Below, one piece after another: positions 16,284 to 24,034 of a DNA stretch of 40,460 nucleotides. The position numbers and the translations under genes are program-made. The notes under the pieces are model-generated. The model made no database searches, was not told the origin of the DNA, and worked only from the letters and a program-made list of their open reading frames with translations. Source of the DNA: JBCDJG01 sp038748065 (GTDB lineage Bacteria; Pseudomonadota; Gammaproteobacteria; Pseudomonadales; Halieaceae); assembly GCA_038748065.1 (NCBI GenBank), contig JBCDJG010000047.1, forward strand, positions 1 through 40,460, in the 5' to 3' direction. How positions within the stretch are numbered: position 1 is the first letter of the stretch; every line of letters begins with the position of its first letter.

Positions 16284-17099
16284 CTACTCGCCGGTGAACA
16301 CCGCGGGCCGCTTTTCCTTAAAGGCGCGCATGCCTTCCTTCGCGTCCTTGGAACCAAAGACGGGCCCGGCAAGTTCATCGGAAGCGAGCATGGCATCATT
16401 TTCCGCCATGCACTCCTGGTGCTGGCGCAGGGAGCGCGTCACCGCTTTAACCGCCAGCGGGCCATTGGCGCAGATTTTTGCTGCGAACTCCTTGGCCACC
16501 GCCAAGGTTTCGCCGGCCGGCACCACCCGGTTGATCAGGCCAAACTGGAGGGCCTGCTGAGCCGTAATGTGCTCACCGCACAGTAGCATTTCTGCGGCAA
16601 GGCAGTAGGGAATCTGTCGACGCAGGCGCACGGTAGAGCCGCCCATGGGATAGAGCCCGCGGGCAACCTCGGTCACCCCAAAGATGGCATTCTCAGCCCC
16701 GATGCGGATATCGGTACCCTGCAGAATCTCGGTGCCACCTGCCAGGGCATAGCCCTCCACCGCCAGGATGATGGGTTTGTCGGGGCGGTCGTCGCGCAGC
16801 AGCGACTGCCAGTGGACGTTAGGTACCTCAGCCATAACCTCCATGAACTCTTCCGTTGACTTATGGCCCTCGGCGCCCGCCTTTAAGTCCATACCCGCGC
16901 AGAAGGTGTCGCCGTTAGCGGTCAGGATGGCGCACATCAGCTCATCGTCTTCGTCGAGGCGACGCCATGCCCGGTACATGCCGAGCAGCATCTCCGGGCT
17001 AAAGGCATTTTTCGCCTCGGGGCGGTTCAGAGTCACGATAAGAACCCTGCCCTCTTGTTCGACAATGCAGTTCGCCGTGCTGATATCAAGTTCTGCCAT
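16284..17099 (-). CDS. Enoyl-CoA hydratase, EchA19-like
   Basis: A 271-residue crotonase with both hydratase acids: Glu124 (AGGTEILQGTD) and Glu144 (VTEVARGLYPMGGS). The blocks FCAGMDLKA, ALAGGTEILQGTDIRIG, LYPMGGSTVRLRRQIPY and DAKEGMRAFKEKRPAVF closely follow M. tuberculosis EchA19 (Rv3516) as I remember it. EchA19 hydrates steroid side-chain enoyl-CoA in cholesterol breakdown. The real substrate here is untested. ATG 17099 has AAGGAG just upstream; a start 16 codons earlier is less likely. It is 77 bp after the acyl-CoA synthetase gene. Confidence 0.87.
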   Translation of the reverse strand: MAELDISTANCIVEQEGRVLIVTLNRPEAKNAFSPEMLLGMYRAWRRLDEDDELMCAILTANGDTFCAGMDLKAGAEGHKSTEEFMEVMAEVPNVHWQSLLRDDRPDKPIILAVEGYALAGGTEILQGTDIRIGAENAIFGVTEVARGLYPMGGSTVRLRRQIPYCLAAEMLLCGEHITAQQALQFGLINRVVPAGETLAVAKEFAAKICANGPLAVKAVTRSLRQHQECMAENDAMLASDELAGPVFGSKDAKEGMRAFKEKRPAVFTGE

Positions 17100-17176
17100 G
17101 TTCTCCTTCCCCTGTACTTTTGTGTCGTTAGCGGCGCTTACCGGCAAGATGGTCTAGCCGTTCCCCTCGCCATCCC

Positions 17177-18805
17177 TCAGGCGATTCTGAAATCGCCAGA
17201 CAGTGCCAGCTCGAGCGCCTTTGGATAAGCAGGCTTGCCGCTCGGTGCCCGGGGCACTTCGGCTACAACATGGAGTTCCCGGGGTACTTTGTAGCCGGCG
17301 ATGTATTTGCGCGCGTCACTTTGCACCTGTTCAAGGTCTAGCTGTGCCTCACCGCGAACCTGCACAACCGCAGTCACCTTGCTGCCGAAGCGCTCATCGG
17401 GCGTGGCCACCACCAGGGCATCAAAAATCACAGGGTTGGCTTTCAGGGCCTGCTCCACCTCTTCCGGGAAAATCTTCTCGCCGCCGGAATTGATACAGTT
17501 TGAGCCACGGCCAAACACGGTAATCGTATCGTCATCCTCGCGCCGCGCCTCGTCGCCCAACAGTAGCCAGGGTGTGCCGTCGACATCAACGATGGTGCGC
17601 GCCGTCTTCTCCGGGTCGTTGTAGTAACCAACCGGGATGTGCCCGCTGCGGGCAAAGATACCGGTTTCACCACGCTCCACGTGTCGGTGGGCCTCGCCTT
17701 CCACGTCTGAGACTACGGACATGAATTCACTCTTGGTCACGTTGCCCAGGCCCTGCCCCTTTTTACCGCCGCCATCAAAACCCATATTGCCGCTCTCTGA
17801 AGACCCGAAGGAGTTCGAGATAAACACATTGGGGAAGTAGGCCTTGAAGGCCTCCTGCTTGCTGTCGGAGAACACCGCACCGCCCGAGCCAATGTTGAAT
17901 ATCGTACTCAAATCCCAGCGATCGGGATGCTCTGCCAGGGCATCCAGCAACGGCACCGCCATGGCGTCGCCATCGATCGAGACCGTGTTGACCTTTTCCT
18001 TGGCGACGATATCCCAGACCTGCGCCCCGTCCAGTGAACGGTGCGGGTTGAGCACCACGCTGTTACCGGCGAGCAGTTGAATGCAGGCATACCACCAGCA
18101 AGCGCCATGCATCAGCGGCGCAAGCGCCATGCCGACTATGGGGAAATCGCCAACGCGCTCAGCGATCTGCTCGGGCTCGGTAATAGCGCCGTCTGGATGA
18201 AACCAGCCACCGCCACCCATCGCCGCAAAAAACACGGCCTTGTGTGGCCACATGACACCCTTGGGCATGCCCGTCGTGCCGCCGGTATACAGAATGAACA
18301 GGTCGTCATCCGCACGCTCATCGAAGTCGCGGTCCTCGCTCTGCCCGGCCAGCGCCTGGTCGTAAGCAACCGCAGCGATCGCCTCGGCATCCGCGCCCGA
18401 CGCGTCGTCAACATAAACGAGAGTCTTCAGATCAGGGGCAGCGGCACTCACCTCTGCAATATGGGGGGAGAACTCCCGGTGATGAATGCAGGCCACCATA
18501 TCCGCATTGTCGAAGATATACAGCAGTTCATCCTGCACATAGCGGTAATTGACATTGATCGGCACCGCTCGCAGCTTGAAGCACGCCAGCATGCCCTCCA
18601 GATACTCGTTGCAATTGTAAAGGTAGAGGCCGACATGATCGCCCGCGCCGACGCCCTGTGATTGCAGGTAATGTGCCAGCTGATTAGCCCGTCGCTCCAG
18701 TTGCCCGAAGTTAGCTCGCTGTTCACCGCAAATCAGCGCATCCCGCGTGGGAACCCGGTCAGCGACCATTTCAAAGAGGTCCGCCAGATTAAAGTGCTTG
18801 CTCAT
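17177..18805 (-). CDS. Acyl-CoA synthetase, FadD19-like
   Basis: A 542-residue AMP-forming ligase. The ATP motif LYTGGTTGMPKG is at 172-183, followed by the adenine-binding GSSESG, the hinge region GRGSNCINSGGEK and the C-terminal catalytic lysine region APSGKPAYPKALELA. ALICGEQ, VNVNYRYV, YTGGTTG followed by VMW, and VGYYNDPEKTA match the mycobacterial FadD17/FadD19 type, which activates C26/C24 steroid side chains. A medium-chain or branched acid is an alternative. It is 23 bp after the second thiolase-fold gene and is probably the entry enzyme of the operon's pathway. Confidence 0.87.
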   Translation of the reverse strand: MSKHFNLADLFEMVADRVPTRDALICGEQRANFGQLERRANQLAHYLQSQGVGAGDHVGLYLYNCNEYLEGMLACFKLRAVPINVNYRYVQDELLYIFDNADMVACIHHREFSPHIAEVSAAAPDLKTLVYVDDASGADAEAIAAVAYDQALAGQSEDRDFDERADDDLFILYTGGTTGMPKGVMWPHKAVFFAAMGGGGWFHPDGAITEPEQIAERVGDFPIVGMALAPLMHGACWWYACIQLLAGNSVVLNPHRSLDGAQVWDIVAKEKVNTVSIDGDAMAVPLLDALAEHPDRWDLSTIFNIGSGGAVFSDSKQEAFKAYFPNVFISNSFGSSESGNMGFDGGGKKGQGLGNVTKSEFMSVVSDVEGEAHRHVERGETGIFARSGHIPVGYYNDPEKTARTIVDVDGTPWLLLGDEARREDDDTITVFGRGSNCINSGGEKIFPEEVEQALKANPVIFDALVVATPDERFGSKVTAVVQVRGEAQLDLEQVQSDARKYIAGYKVPRELHVVAEVPRAPSGKPAYPKALELALSGDFRIA

Positions 18806-18828
18806 AAGCTAAGCCTCCGTTTATCGCG

Positions 18829-19992
18829 TCACGCTTTATCGGCGCCAACAATCCACATGGCATAGAACTGAGCACCGCCGCCGTAGGCATGGCCCATGGC
18901 CAGCTTGGCGCCTTCCACCTGATGAGCGCCGGCATCGTTGCGAACCTGCCGCGCTGCCTCGGCAAAGCGGATCATGCCCGAGGCGCCAATGGGATTCGAG
19001 GAAAGAACACCGCCGGAAGGATTCCAGGGGATATCGCCGTTTTCATCAAGGGACGTCGCGCCTTCCATGGTTAACTTCCAGCCCTCACCTTCCGGGGCGA
19101 AGCCAAGATTCTCCAGCCACATCGGCTCATACCAGCTGAACGGCACGTAGACTTCGGCCACGTCGAGATCCTTGCGCGGGTTTGTCACCCCGGCCTGTTG
19201 ATAGACATCGGCAGCGCAATCCCGCCCCGCCTGCGGGTTCACCTCATCACGGCCCGCGAACATCGTCGGCTCAGAGCGCATGGCAACGCCACGTATCCAC
19301 GCCGGCTGTTTATCGGCCTGGTCTGCCAGCTCCTCGTTGGCGATGACCATGGCACAGGCACCGTCAGAGGAGGGGCAGGACTCGAGGAAACGGATCGGAT
19401 CCCAGAGCATGAAGGACTCCGCGACCTCTTCCATGGTGATATCGGGCTTCTGCAGGTGCGCCAGCGGGTTGCGCGCGCCGTGCAAGCGGTCTTTCACCGC
19501 CACCTTGATGCCGACATCGGCGGGCGCGCCACTGCGGCGCATGTACTCGCGAATAATCGGCGCAAAATAGCCGCCAGCACCGGCATTGAGGTGCGTAGAG
19601 AAGGGCTGCGGGTTGGACAGCGCCCACATCGCGTTTGACTCCGACTGCTTCTCGAAGGCTACCGTGAGCACGCGCTTGAAGGTACCGCTTTGCACGTGGG
19701 ACGCGGCGACAATTGCCGTTGATCCACCCACCGAGCCCGCGGTGTGTACGCGCAGCATGGGCTTACCGTTACAGCCCAGGGCATCGGTGAGATAGATCTC
19801 TGGCATGATCACGCCTTCAAACATATCCGGCGCCTTGCCCAGGATGACCGCATCAATGTCATCCCAGGTCAGCCCGGCATCATCCAGCGCGTTCACAGCG
19901 GCCTCGCGCACGAGGCCCGCGATAGAGACATCATCGCGCTTGGTGGTGTAACTCGTCTGGCCGATACCGACCACTGCTGCCAAATTTCCCAT
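18829..19992 (-). CDS. Thiolase-fold lipid-transfer protein, Ltp3-like, Cys-less
   Basis: A 387-residue SCP-x-type thiolase-fold protein close to mycobacterial Ltp3 (Rv3523) from memory: VGIGQT near the start, KAPDMFEGVIMPE, RVHTAGSVGGSTA, ESNAMWALS, SCPSSDGACAMV and MGHAYGGGAQFYAMWIVGAD. The nucleophilic-Cys position (about 81-92) has AGS, and the usual GHPxG is SNPIGASG, so the classical thiolase Cys and His are both missing. Cys-less relatives such as Ltp2 act as retro-aldolases on steroid CoA esters. The start ATG overlaps the upstream stop (TAATG), giving tight coupling and probably a hetero-complex. Confidence 0.87.
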   Translation of the reverse strand: MGNLAAVVGIGQTSYTTKRDDVSIAGLVREAAVNALDDAGLTWDDIDAVILGKAPDMFEGVIMPEIYLTDALGCNGKPMLRVHTAGSVGGSTAIVAASHVQSGTFKRVLTVAFEKQSESNAMWALSNPQPFSTHLNAGAGGYFAPIIREYMRRSGAPADVGIKVAVKDRLHGARNPLAHLQKPDITMEEVAESFMLWDPIRFLESCPSSDGACAMVIANEELADQADKQPAWIRGVAMRSEPTMFAGRDEVNPQAGRDCAADVYQQAGVTNPRKDLDVAEVYVPFSWYEPMWLENLGFAPEGEGWKLTMEGATSLDENGDIPWNPSGGVLSSNPIGASGMIRFAEAARQVRNDAGAHQVEGAKLAMGHAYGGGAQFYAMWIVGADKA

Positions 19993-21053
19993 TACGCGGC
20001 CTCCACGACGGTGACAAGGTTGTGCTGCAGGCAGGGGCCGGAGGTCGCATGCGCTACGCCCCGCTCCGCCTCACCGCTGACAATACGATTAAACACTTCG
20101 CCCACGCGGGACAGGCCCGATGCCATCATCAGGTTGCCTGCCAGTACACCGCCACTCGGGTTAACGCTGGTGGTTTCAGGCAGGCCAAGAGCCCGCGAGA
20201 GAATGATCTCCTGGTGACTAAAAGGCGCGTACAGTTCGGCAACGTCGATCTTGCCCTTGCCGACGCCGGCCTCCTCACCCGCCCTGCGCGTCGAGACTGA
20301 GTCCGTCAGGTCGCGCATGCCGAGGTAGTGCGTTTCGATACGATGGTCGATACCGCTGATCAGGGCATAGGGCACGCCCAGCGACTGTGCCTTGTCCACC
20401 GTACAGATCACCATGGCACTGGCACCGTCGGAGACCGGGCAAATGTCGCCCTTACGCAGCGGCGATACGTAGGTCTCCTCGGCGAGCACGTCTTCGGGAG
20501 AGATATCGCCCTTGAGCTGTGCATGTGGGTTATTGGCCAGGGCATTGCGCCGCGAACGAGAGACCACTTCGGCCATGTCCTGTTCACTGATCAGGCCCTG
20601 CTCCAGCATCAGGCGGGCCTGCATCGCGGCCAGTGAAATTGTGTCGACCCACTGAGGGGCGAGGTAGTAGGGGTCAAGCTGCTGCGACAGCACAATGGGC
20701 AGTTCACCGGGCGAGGACTTGCCGAAGCCATAAATCAGCGCCGAGTCGGCGTGGCCCATGCGAATTTTCAGGATCGATTCATACAGTGCCCAGGCCGCGT
20801 CCATCTCCACATGGGATTCCTTAATCGGCGGCACGGCGCCCAGCGCGTCAACACCCAACACGAAGGCAAAGGCGGCGCCCTGCATGTAGTCGCAGCTGCC
20901 AGAACACACAAAATCAACATCCTGGGCATTCGTAATGCCCACCTGCTCAAACACCCGCCCAAGCACCGGCATGATCAGCTCTACCTCGTTGGTCGCGCCG
21001 GCATCGGACACACAGTCGGTCTGCTGATAGCCGACAATTGCAATCTGTTTCAT
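19992..21053 (-). CDS. Thiolase-fold lipid-transfer protein, Ltp4-like, Cys-less
   Basis: A 353-residue partner thiolase-fold protein, similar in size to mycobacterial Ltp4 (Rv3522). The catalytic-Cys segment is replaced by KESHVEMDAAWAL (78-90), and the C-terminal motif is SGGVLAGNLMMASG in place of GHPxG. CPVSDGASAMVI is the usual thiolase core strand. Activity may be structural, or retro-aldol with the Ltp3-like subunit. It starts 3 bp after the OB-fold gene and ends inside the start codon of the Ltp3-like gene, so all four proteins are probably made in balance. Confidence 0.83.
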   Translation of the reverse strand: MKQIAIVGYQQTDCVSDAGATNEVELIMPVLGRVFEQVGITNAQDVDFVCSGSCDYMQGAAFAFVLGVDALGAVPPIKESHVEMDAAWALYESILKIRMGHADSALIYGFGKSSPGELPIVLSQQLDPYYLAPQWVDTISLAAMQARLMLEQGLISEQDMAEVVSRSRRNALANNPHAQLKGDISPEDVLAEETYVSPLRKGDICPVSDGASAMVICTVDKAQSLGVPYALISGIDHRIETHYLGMRDLTDSVSTRRAGEEAGVGKGKIDVAELYAPFSHQEIILSRALGLPETTSVNPSGGVLAGNLMMASGLSRVGEVFNRIVSGEAERGVAHATSGPCLQHNLVTVVEAA

Positions 21054-21056
21054 GCC

Positions 21057-21575
21057 TTAGCCCTCCAGGCCGGTAACGGGAAGTTTGCCGATCATTTCAA
21101 CGGGCACATCCGGCTCGTCAATCGGCTTGAAGAAGCGGATGTTATCCATGGCGTAGTCCCACTCCTCTTCCGGCTTCCACACCGCCTGCACACGTTGGCC
21201 AATGTGTACCTCGTCGTTGTCGCACTCGCTCATCAAATGAATGAACGAGATACCCGCGCCGTCTGCGACCAGGTTCGCCACTACAAAGGGCGGCTGTATG
21301 GGGTTACCGGGTATGGGGATATGTACAATGGTGAAGGACTGTACGGTCGCCTTGTCAGACACTTCCACTTCTTCCTCGGTTGGCTTGCCCGTTGAGGGAC
21401 AGGAACCGCGCGGGGGTATGTAGACTGGCGCGCCAGGCTCCGAGCGCCGCTGCCCGGTGAGCTTGCCTTCCTTCAGCTGCGACAGGAAACGCGAGGGCGA
21501 CGCGCCCGCTGTGAAGTTGTACTTGAGATAAACGGGCACCTCGATGCCGGTGATCATGTCTTTTTCTTCACTCAT
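21057..21575 (-). CDS. DUF35 OB-fold protein with degenerate zinc ribbon
   Basis: A 172-residue protein of the ChsH2/DUF35 kind (rubredoxin-like zinc ribbon plus OB fold). Residues about 40-62 keep the ribbon frame, with GQRRSEPGAPVYIPPRGSCP, but only Cys59 of four zinc cysteines remains. The OB fold follows (about 70-160): VQSFTIVH, FVVANLVADGAG, GQRVQAVW. Such proteins bind thiolase-fold partners and help place the CoA. ATG 21575 has AGGAG nine bases upstream, overlapping the previous gene's stop. Confidence 0.82.
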   Translation of the reverse strand: MSEEKDMITGIEVPVYLKYNFTAGASPSRFLSQLKEGKLTGQRRSEPGAPVYIPPRGSCPSTGKPTEEEVEVSDKATVQSFTIVHIPIPGNPIQPPFVVANLVADGAGISFIHLMSECDNDEVHIGQRVQAVWKPEEEWDYAMDNIRFFKPIDEPDVPVEMIGKLPVTGLEG

Positions 21576-21587
21576 GGCACCGTTCTC

Positions 21588-22028
21588 CTAAACCAGCTCA
21601 AAGCAGCGAATGTCGGTAATGAAGCCGACGGTTTCATCGGCCCACACCGCACGCACCCGGGCACCGGTGCTAACAGCACTCTCCGCATCGGCGGCAACGC
21701 AGTGCACCATCGGTATGTCGGCGCCATCCAGCTTGATCATGGCCCACGCAAAGGGTTGGTCCATCGGGTGCGCTTCCCGCGGCTGCTTGACCCAGGCAAA
21801 GCTGACGATCTCACCCTCTTGGCCAACCTCGACGAATTCGCTGAGCTCCTCTGCGGTATCGGGGTCGTATTCCATTGGTGGCACGATGACCCGGCCATCG
21901 GATGCCTTGATGCCAACGATATTCCGATCTCTGAGTTCGGTCAGGAATCGACCAACGACGGGACCCGTCGAGCGTGTGTAGGTATAGCCAAGCTCGAAGG
22001 CCTGGTGAAGGATTTCCGGCTGCGACAC
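21588..22028 (-). CDS. DUF35 OB-fold protein, all zinc cysteines lost
   Basis: A 146-residue DUF35-type protein and the first gene of the operon. The ribbon frame is visible (about 37-57): NIVGIKASDGRVIVPPMEY, but none of the four cysteines remains. The OB fold follows with EIVSFAWV, FAWAMIKLDGAD and GARVRAVWAD. With its neighbour it may equal the larger single Rv3521-type protein of mycobacteria, split into two (inference). GTG 22028 has AGGAG ten bases upstream. A TTG at 22037 is only 1 base after that site and is unlikely. Confidence 0.78.
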   Translation of the reverse strand: MSQPEILHQAFELGYTYTRSTGPVVGRFLTELRDRNIVGIKASDGRVIVPPMEYDPDTAEELSEFVEVGQEGEIVSFAWVKQPREAHPMDQPFAWAMIKLDGADIPMVHCVAADAESAVSTGARVRAVWADETVGFITDIRCFELV

Positions 22029-22072
22029 GGCGTTCAATCTCCTGCTTTATAGGGCTGTTTTGACGTGGGCAG

Positions 22073-22101
22073 AGTATTGGGCAGCACCCGGGCATTCTCA
22101 A
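22073..22101 (-). promoter_or_regulatory. Candidate promoter of the CoA-ester operon
   Basis: On the minus strand TTGAGA (22096-22101; five of six) is followed after exactly 17 nt by AATACT (22073-22078; four of six). The start would be near 22066, about 38 nt before the GTG of the first OB-fold gene. Confidence 0.42.
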
Positions 22102-22165
22102 TGACGCAAAGGATCAGGTGAAAATGACTTTACAGCTCATCGCATGGCCACGCCCGACAAGCTTT

Positions 22166-22192
22166 GCTAGTGTGGCGGTTTTGCCAACTAGC
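22166..22192. repeat. Hairpin-forming inverted repeat just before ggt
   Basis: The arms 22166-22176 (GCTAGTGTGGC) and 22183-22192 (GCCAACTAGC) pair over 10 bp with one bulged G and a 6-nt loop. It lies 11 bp before the ggt ATG, where a ribosome site would be, in the gap shared with the divergent operon. It could be an operator or a translation-controlling hairpin. Confidence 0.5.
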
Positions 22193-22203
22193 ACCCATAA
22201 CTC

Positions 22204-23874
22204 ATGTTCTCGATTCGTCGCCTCAGCTACCTGTTCTCGATGCTGATTGCTGTTCACTCAGGCTCTGCCTTAGCGCGGCAGGCAGCCGTTGCCATGCCGG
22301 ACGCCTATTCAGCCGAGGCCGCAGCGGCCGTACTGGCCTCCGGCGGCAACGCAGTAGATGCAGCTATCACGGCAGCTTTCGTGCTCGCGGTCACCTACCC
22401 AGAAGCGGGCAACATCGGCGGCGGTGGATTCATGACCAGCGTCATGGCGGGAGACGCTGCGTTCCTGGACTTTCGAGAGCAGGCCCCGGGCCAGTCCCAC
22501 CGTGACATGTATCTCGATGACGAGGGCCGCTTCGTGCAGCGCCTTGCTCTGGTTGGCGCCAAGGCCTCGGGGGTGCCCGGCACCGTGCGTGGCATGAAGA
22601 TGGCTTTTGACCGCTATGCGACGCGGCCCTGGGCTGAACTGCTGGCGCCGGCGATCACGCTCGCACAGGAGGGTTTCAAACCCTCGGCTGGCCTGGTCGA
22701 AATGGCCATCGATAAAGTTTCCTCAGACGCGGGGGACACCAATTTCGCGGCGCACTTTGGCGCTATGCGTGAGGGCACGCCCTTTGCTCAACCGCAGCTC
22801 GCAGAGACGCTGCGGCGCATTGCCCAGGATCCGGAAGACTTCTACCGCGGCAAAACAGCCGGTTTGATCGTAAAGCAGATGCAGGCTAACGGTGGGCTGA
22901 TCAACGCTCAGGATCTAGCCGATTATCGCGCGCAATGGCGCGAGCCGATCACGCACCCCTGGCGCGGTATGGAGATTGTTGCGGCCCCGCCACCCAGCTC
23001 GGGTGGTTTCGCACTCGTGCAACTGCTCGAGATGCGCGACCTGAGCGAGGCTCACTTCAAGTCTCTGGCGCATAACTCTGCGCGCTACATCCACCTGCTG
23101 GCAGAGCTGGAAAAGCGCGTGTTTGCCGACCGCGCCGCCTATCTCGGCGATCCGGACTTTGTCGACAACCCGATCGAAGCCCTGCTCGCACCCGCCTATC
23201 TCGCAATGCGAGCTGATGCGGTCACGCCCACTGCGATTTCGGCGCCGGAATCGGTACCGGCAGGTCTAGAGTCACCTGACACAACGCACTTCTCGATACT
23301 TGATGGCATGGGCAATGCCGTCGCCTTGACCTACACCCTTAACTGGGAATTCGGCTCCGGCGTGGTTATAGAAGACGCGGGCTTCCTGATGAACAACGAA
23401 ATGGATGACTTCAGCGCCAAGCCGGGGGCCGTCAATGCCTTTGGCGCCGTTGGCAACGAGCGCAACGCCATCGCGCCGGGCAAGCGCATGCTCAGCTCCA
23501 TGTCGCCGACCATACTGACGCGGGATGGCGAACCGGCTGTTGTCGTTGGAACGCCCGGCGGTACCACTATCCTTACCACCGTGTTCCAGGTACTGCTCAA
23601 TCTGTTCGATTTTGACATGGCGCCCGAAGACGCTGTCAACGCGACGCGCTTCCATCATCAACTCCCCCAGGCCTATCTACTGCGCCACGATAACCGCGCC
23701 ATCGATAAAAACACCCGCAGCGCACTTGAGGCCATGGGGTATCGTGTTGAGGCTAACAGCTGGGGTGACCTGGGCGATGCCCAGCTCATCGTGGTAAGCC
23801 CTACTGGCGTCGAAGCAGCGGCTGATGGGCGCGGCCGTGGGGAGGCTCGCGTGTTTGAGGCAGCCTCCGACTAA
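22204..23874 (+). CDS. ggt: Gamma-glutamyltransferase (exported)
   Basis: A 556-residue gamma-glutamyltranspeptidase precursor. The signal peptide (about 1-25, ending SALA) sends it to the periplasm. The Ntn-hydrolase autocleavage site is DTTHFS: Thr360 becomes the N-terminal nucleophile of the small subunit, followed by GNAVALTYTLN. GNIGGGGFM in the large subunit and GTPGGTTI in the small one are family motifs. It moves gamma-glutamyl groups from glutathione or similar compounds. No Shine-Dalgarno is evident at the ATG, and a hairpin lies directly upstream. It is divergent from the steroid-like operon; a link with it is not shown. Confidence 0.93.
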   Translation: MFSIRRLSYLFSMLIAVHSGSALARQAAVAMPDAYSAEAAAAVLASGGNAVDAAITAAFVLAVTYPEAGNIGGGGFMTSVMAGDAAFLDFREQAPGQSHRDMYLDDEGRFVQRLALVGAKASGVPGTVRGMKMAFDRYATRPWAELLAPAITLAQEGFKPSAGLVEMAIDKVSSDAGDTNFAAHFGAMREGTPFAQPQLAETLRRIAQDPEDFYRGKTAGLIVKQMQANGGLINAQDLADYRAQWREPITHPWRGMEIVAAPPPSSGGFALVQLLEMRDLSEAHFKSLAHNSARYIHLLAELEKRVFADRAAYLGDPDFVDNPIEALLAPAYLAMRADAVTPTAISAPESVPAGLESPDTTHFSILDGMGNAVALTYTLNWEFGSGVVIEDAGFLMNNEMDDFSAKPGAVNAFGAVGNERNAIAPGKRMLSSMSPTILTRDGEPAVVVGTPGGTTILTTVFQVLLNLFDFDMAPEDAVNATRFHHQLPQAYLLRHDNRAIDKNTRSALEAMGYRVEANSWGDLGDAQLIVVSPTGVEAAADGRGRGEARVFEAASD

Positions 23875-23913
23875 AGAGCGTGAGCGGCCCGCGGTCACTT
23901 TACTTGTACCGGC

Positions 23914-23935
23914 GCAGGCAAACTAAGGCGCCTGC
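23914..23935. repeat. Inverted repeat after ggt
   Basis: GCAGGC (23914-23919) and GCCTGC (23930-23935) pair around a 10-nt loop, 40 bp after the ggt stop. No T tract follows. It could be a weak terminator or an operator for the dioxygenase gene that starts 100 bp downstream. Confidence 0.3.
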
Positions 23936-24034
23936 CGTGGCGGCCAAGGTCAAATCACAGATAATACGCGGCGCGCACGCCATACACAGGTGGCAGCAAG
24001 GCAGCACAACGATTGATGGAGTAGGAGAGGCACC

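Noticed and set aside
18041..18661. 206-codon plus-strand open frame
   Set aside because: It is antisense to the acyl-CoA synthetase and has no domain.
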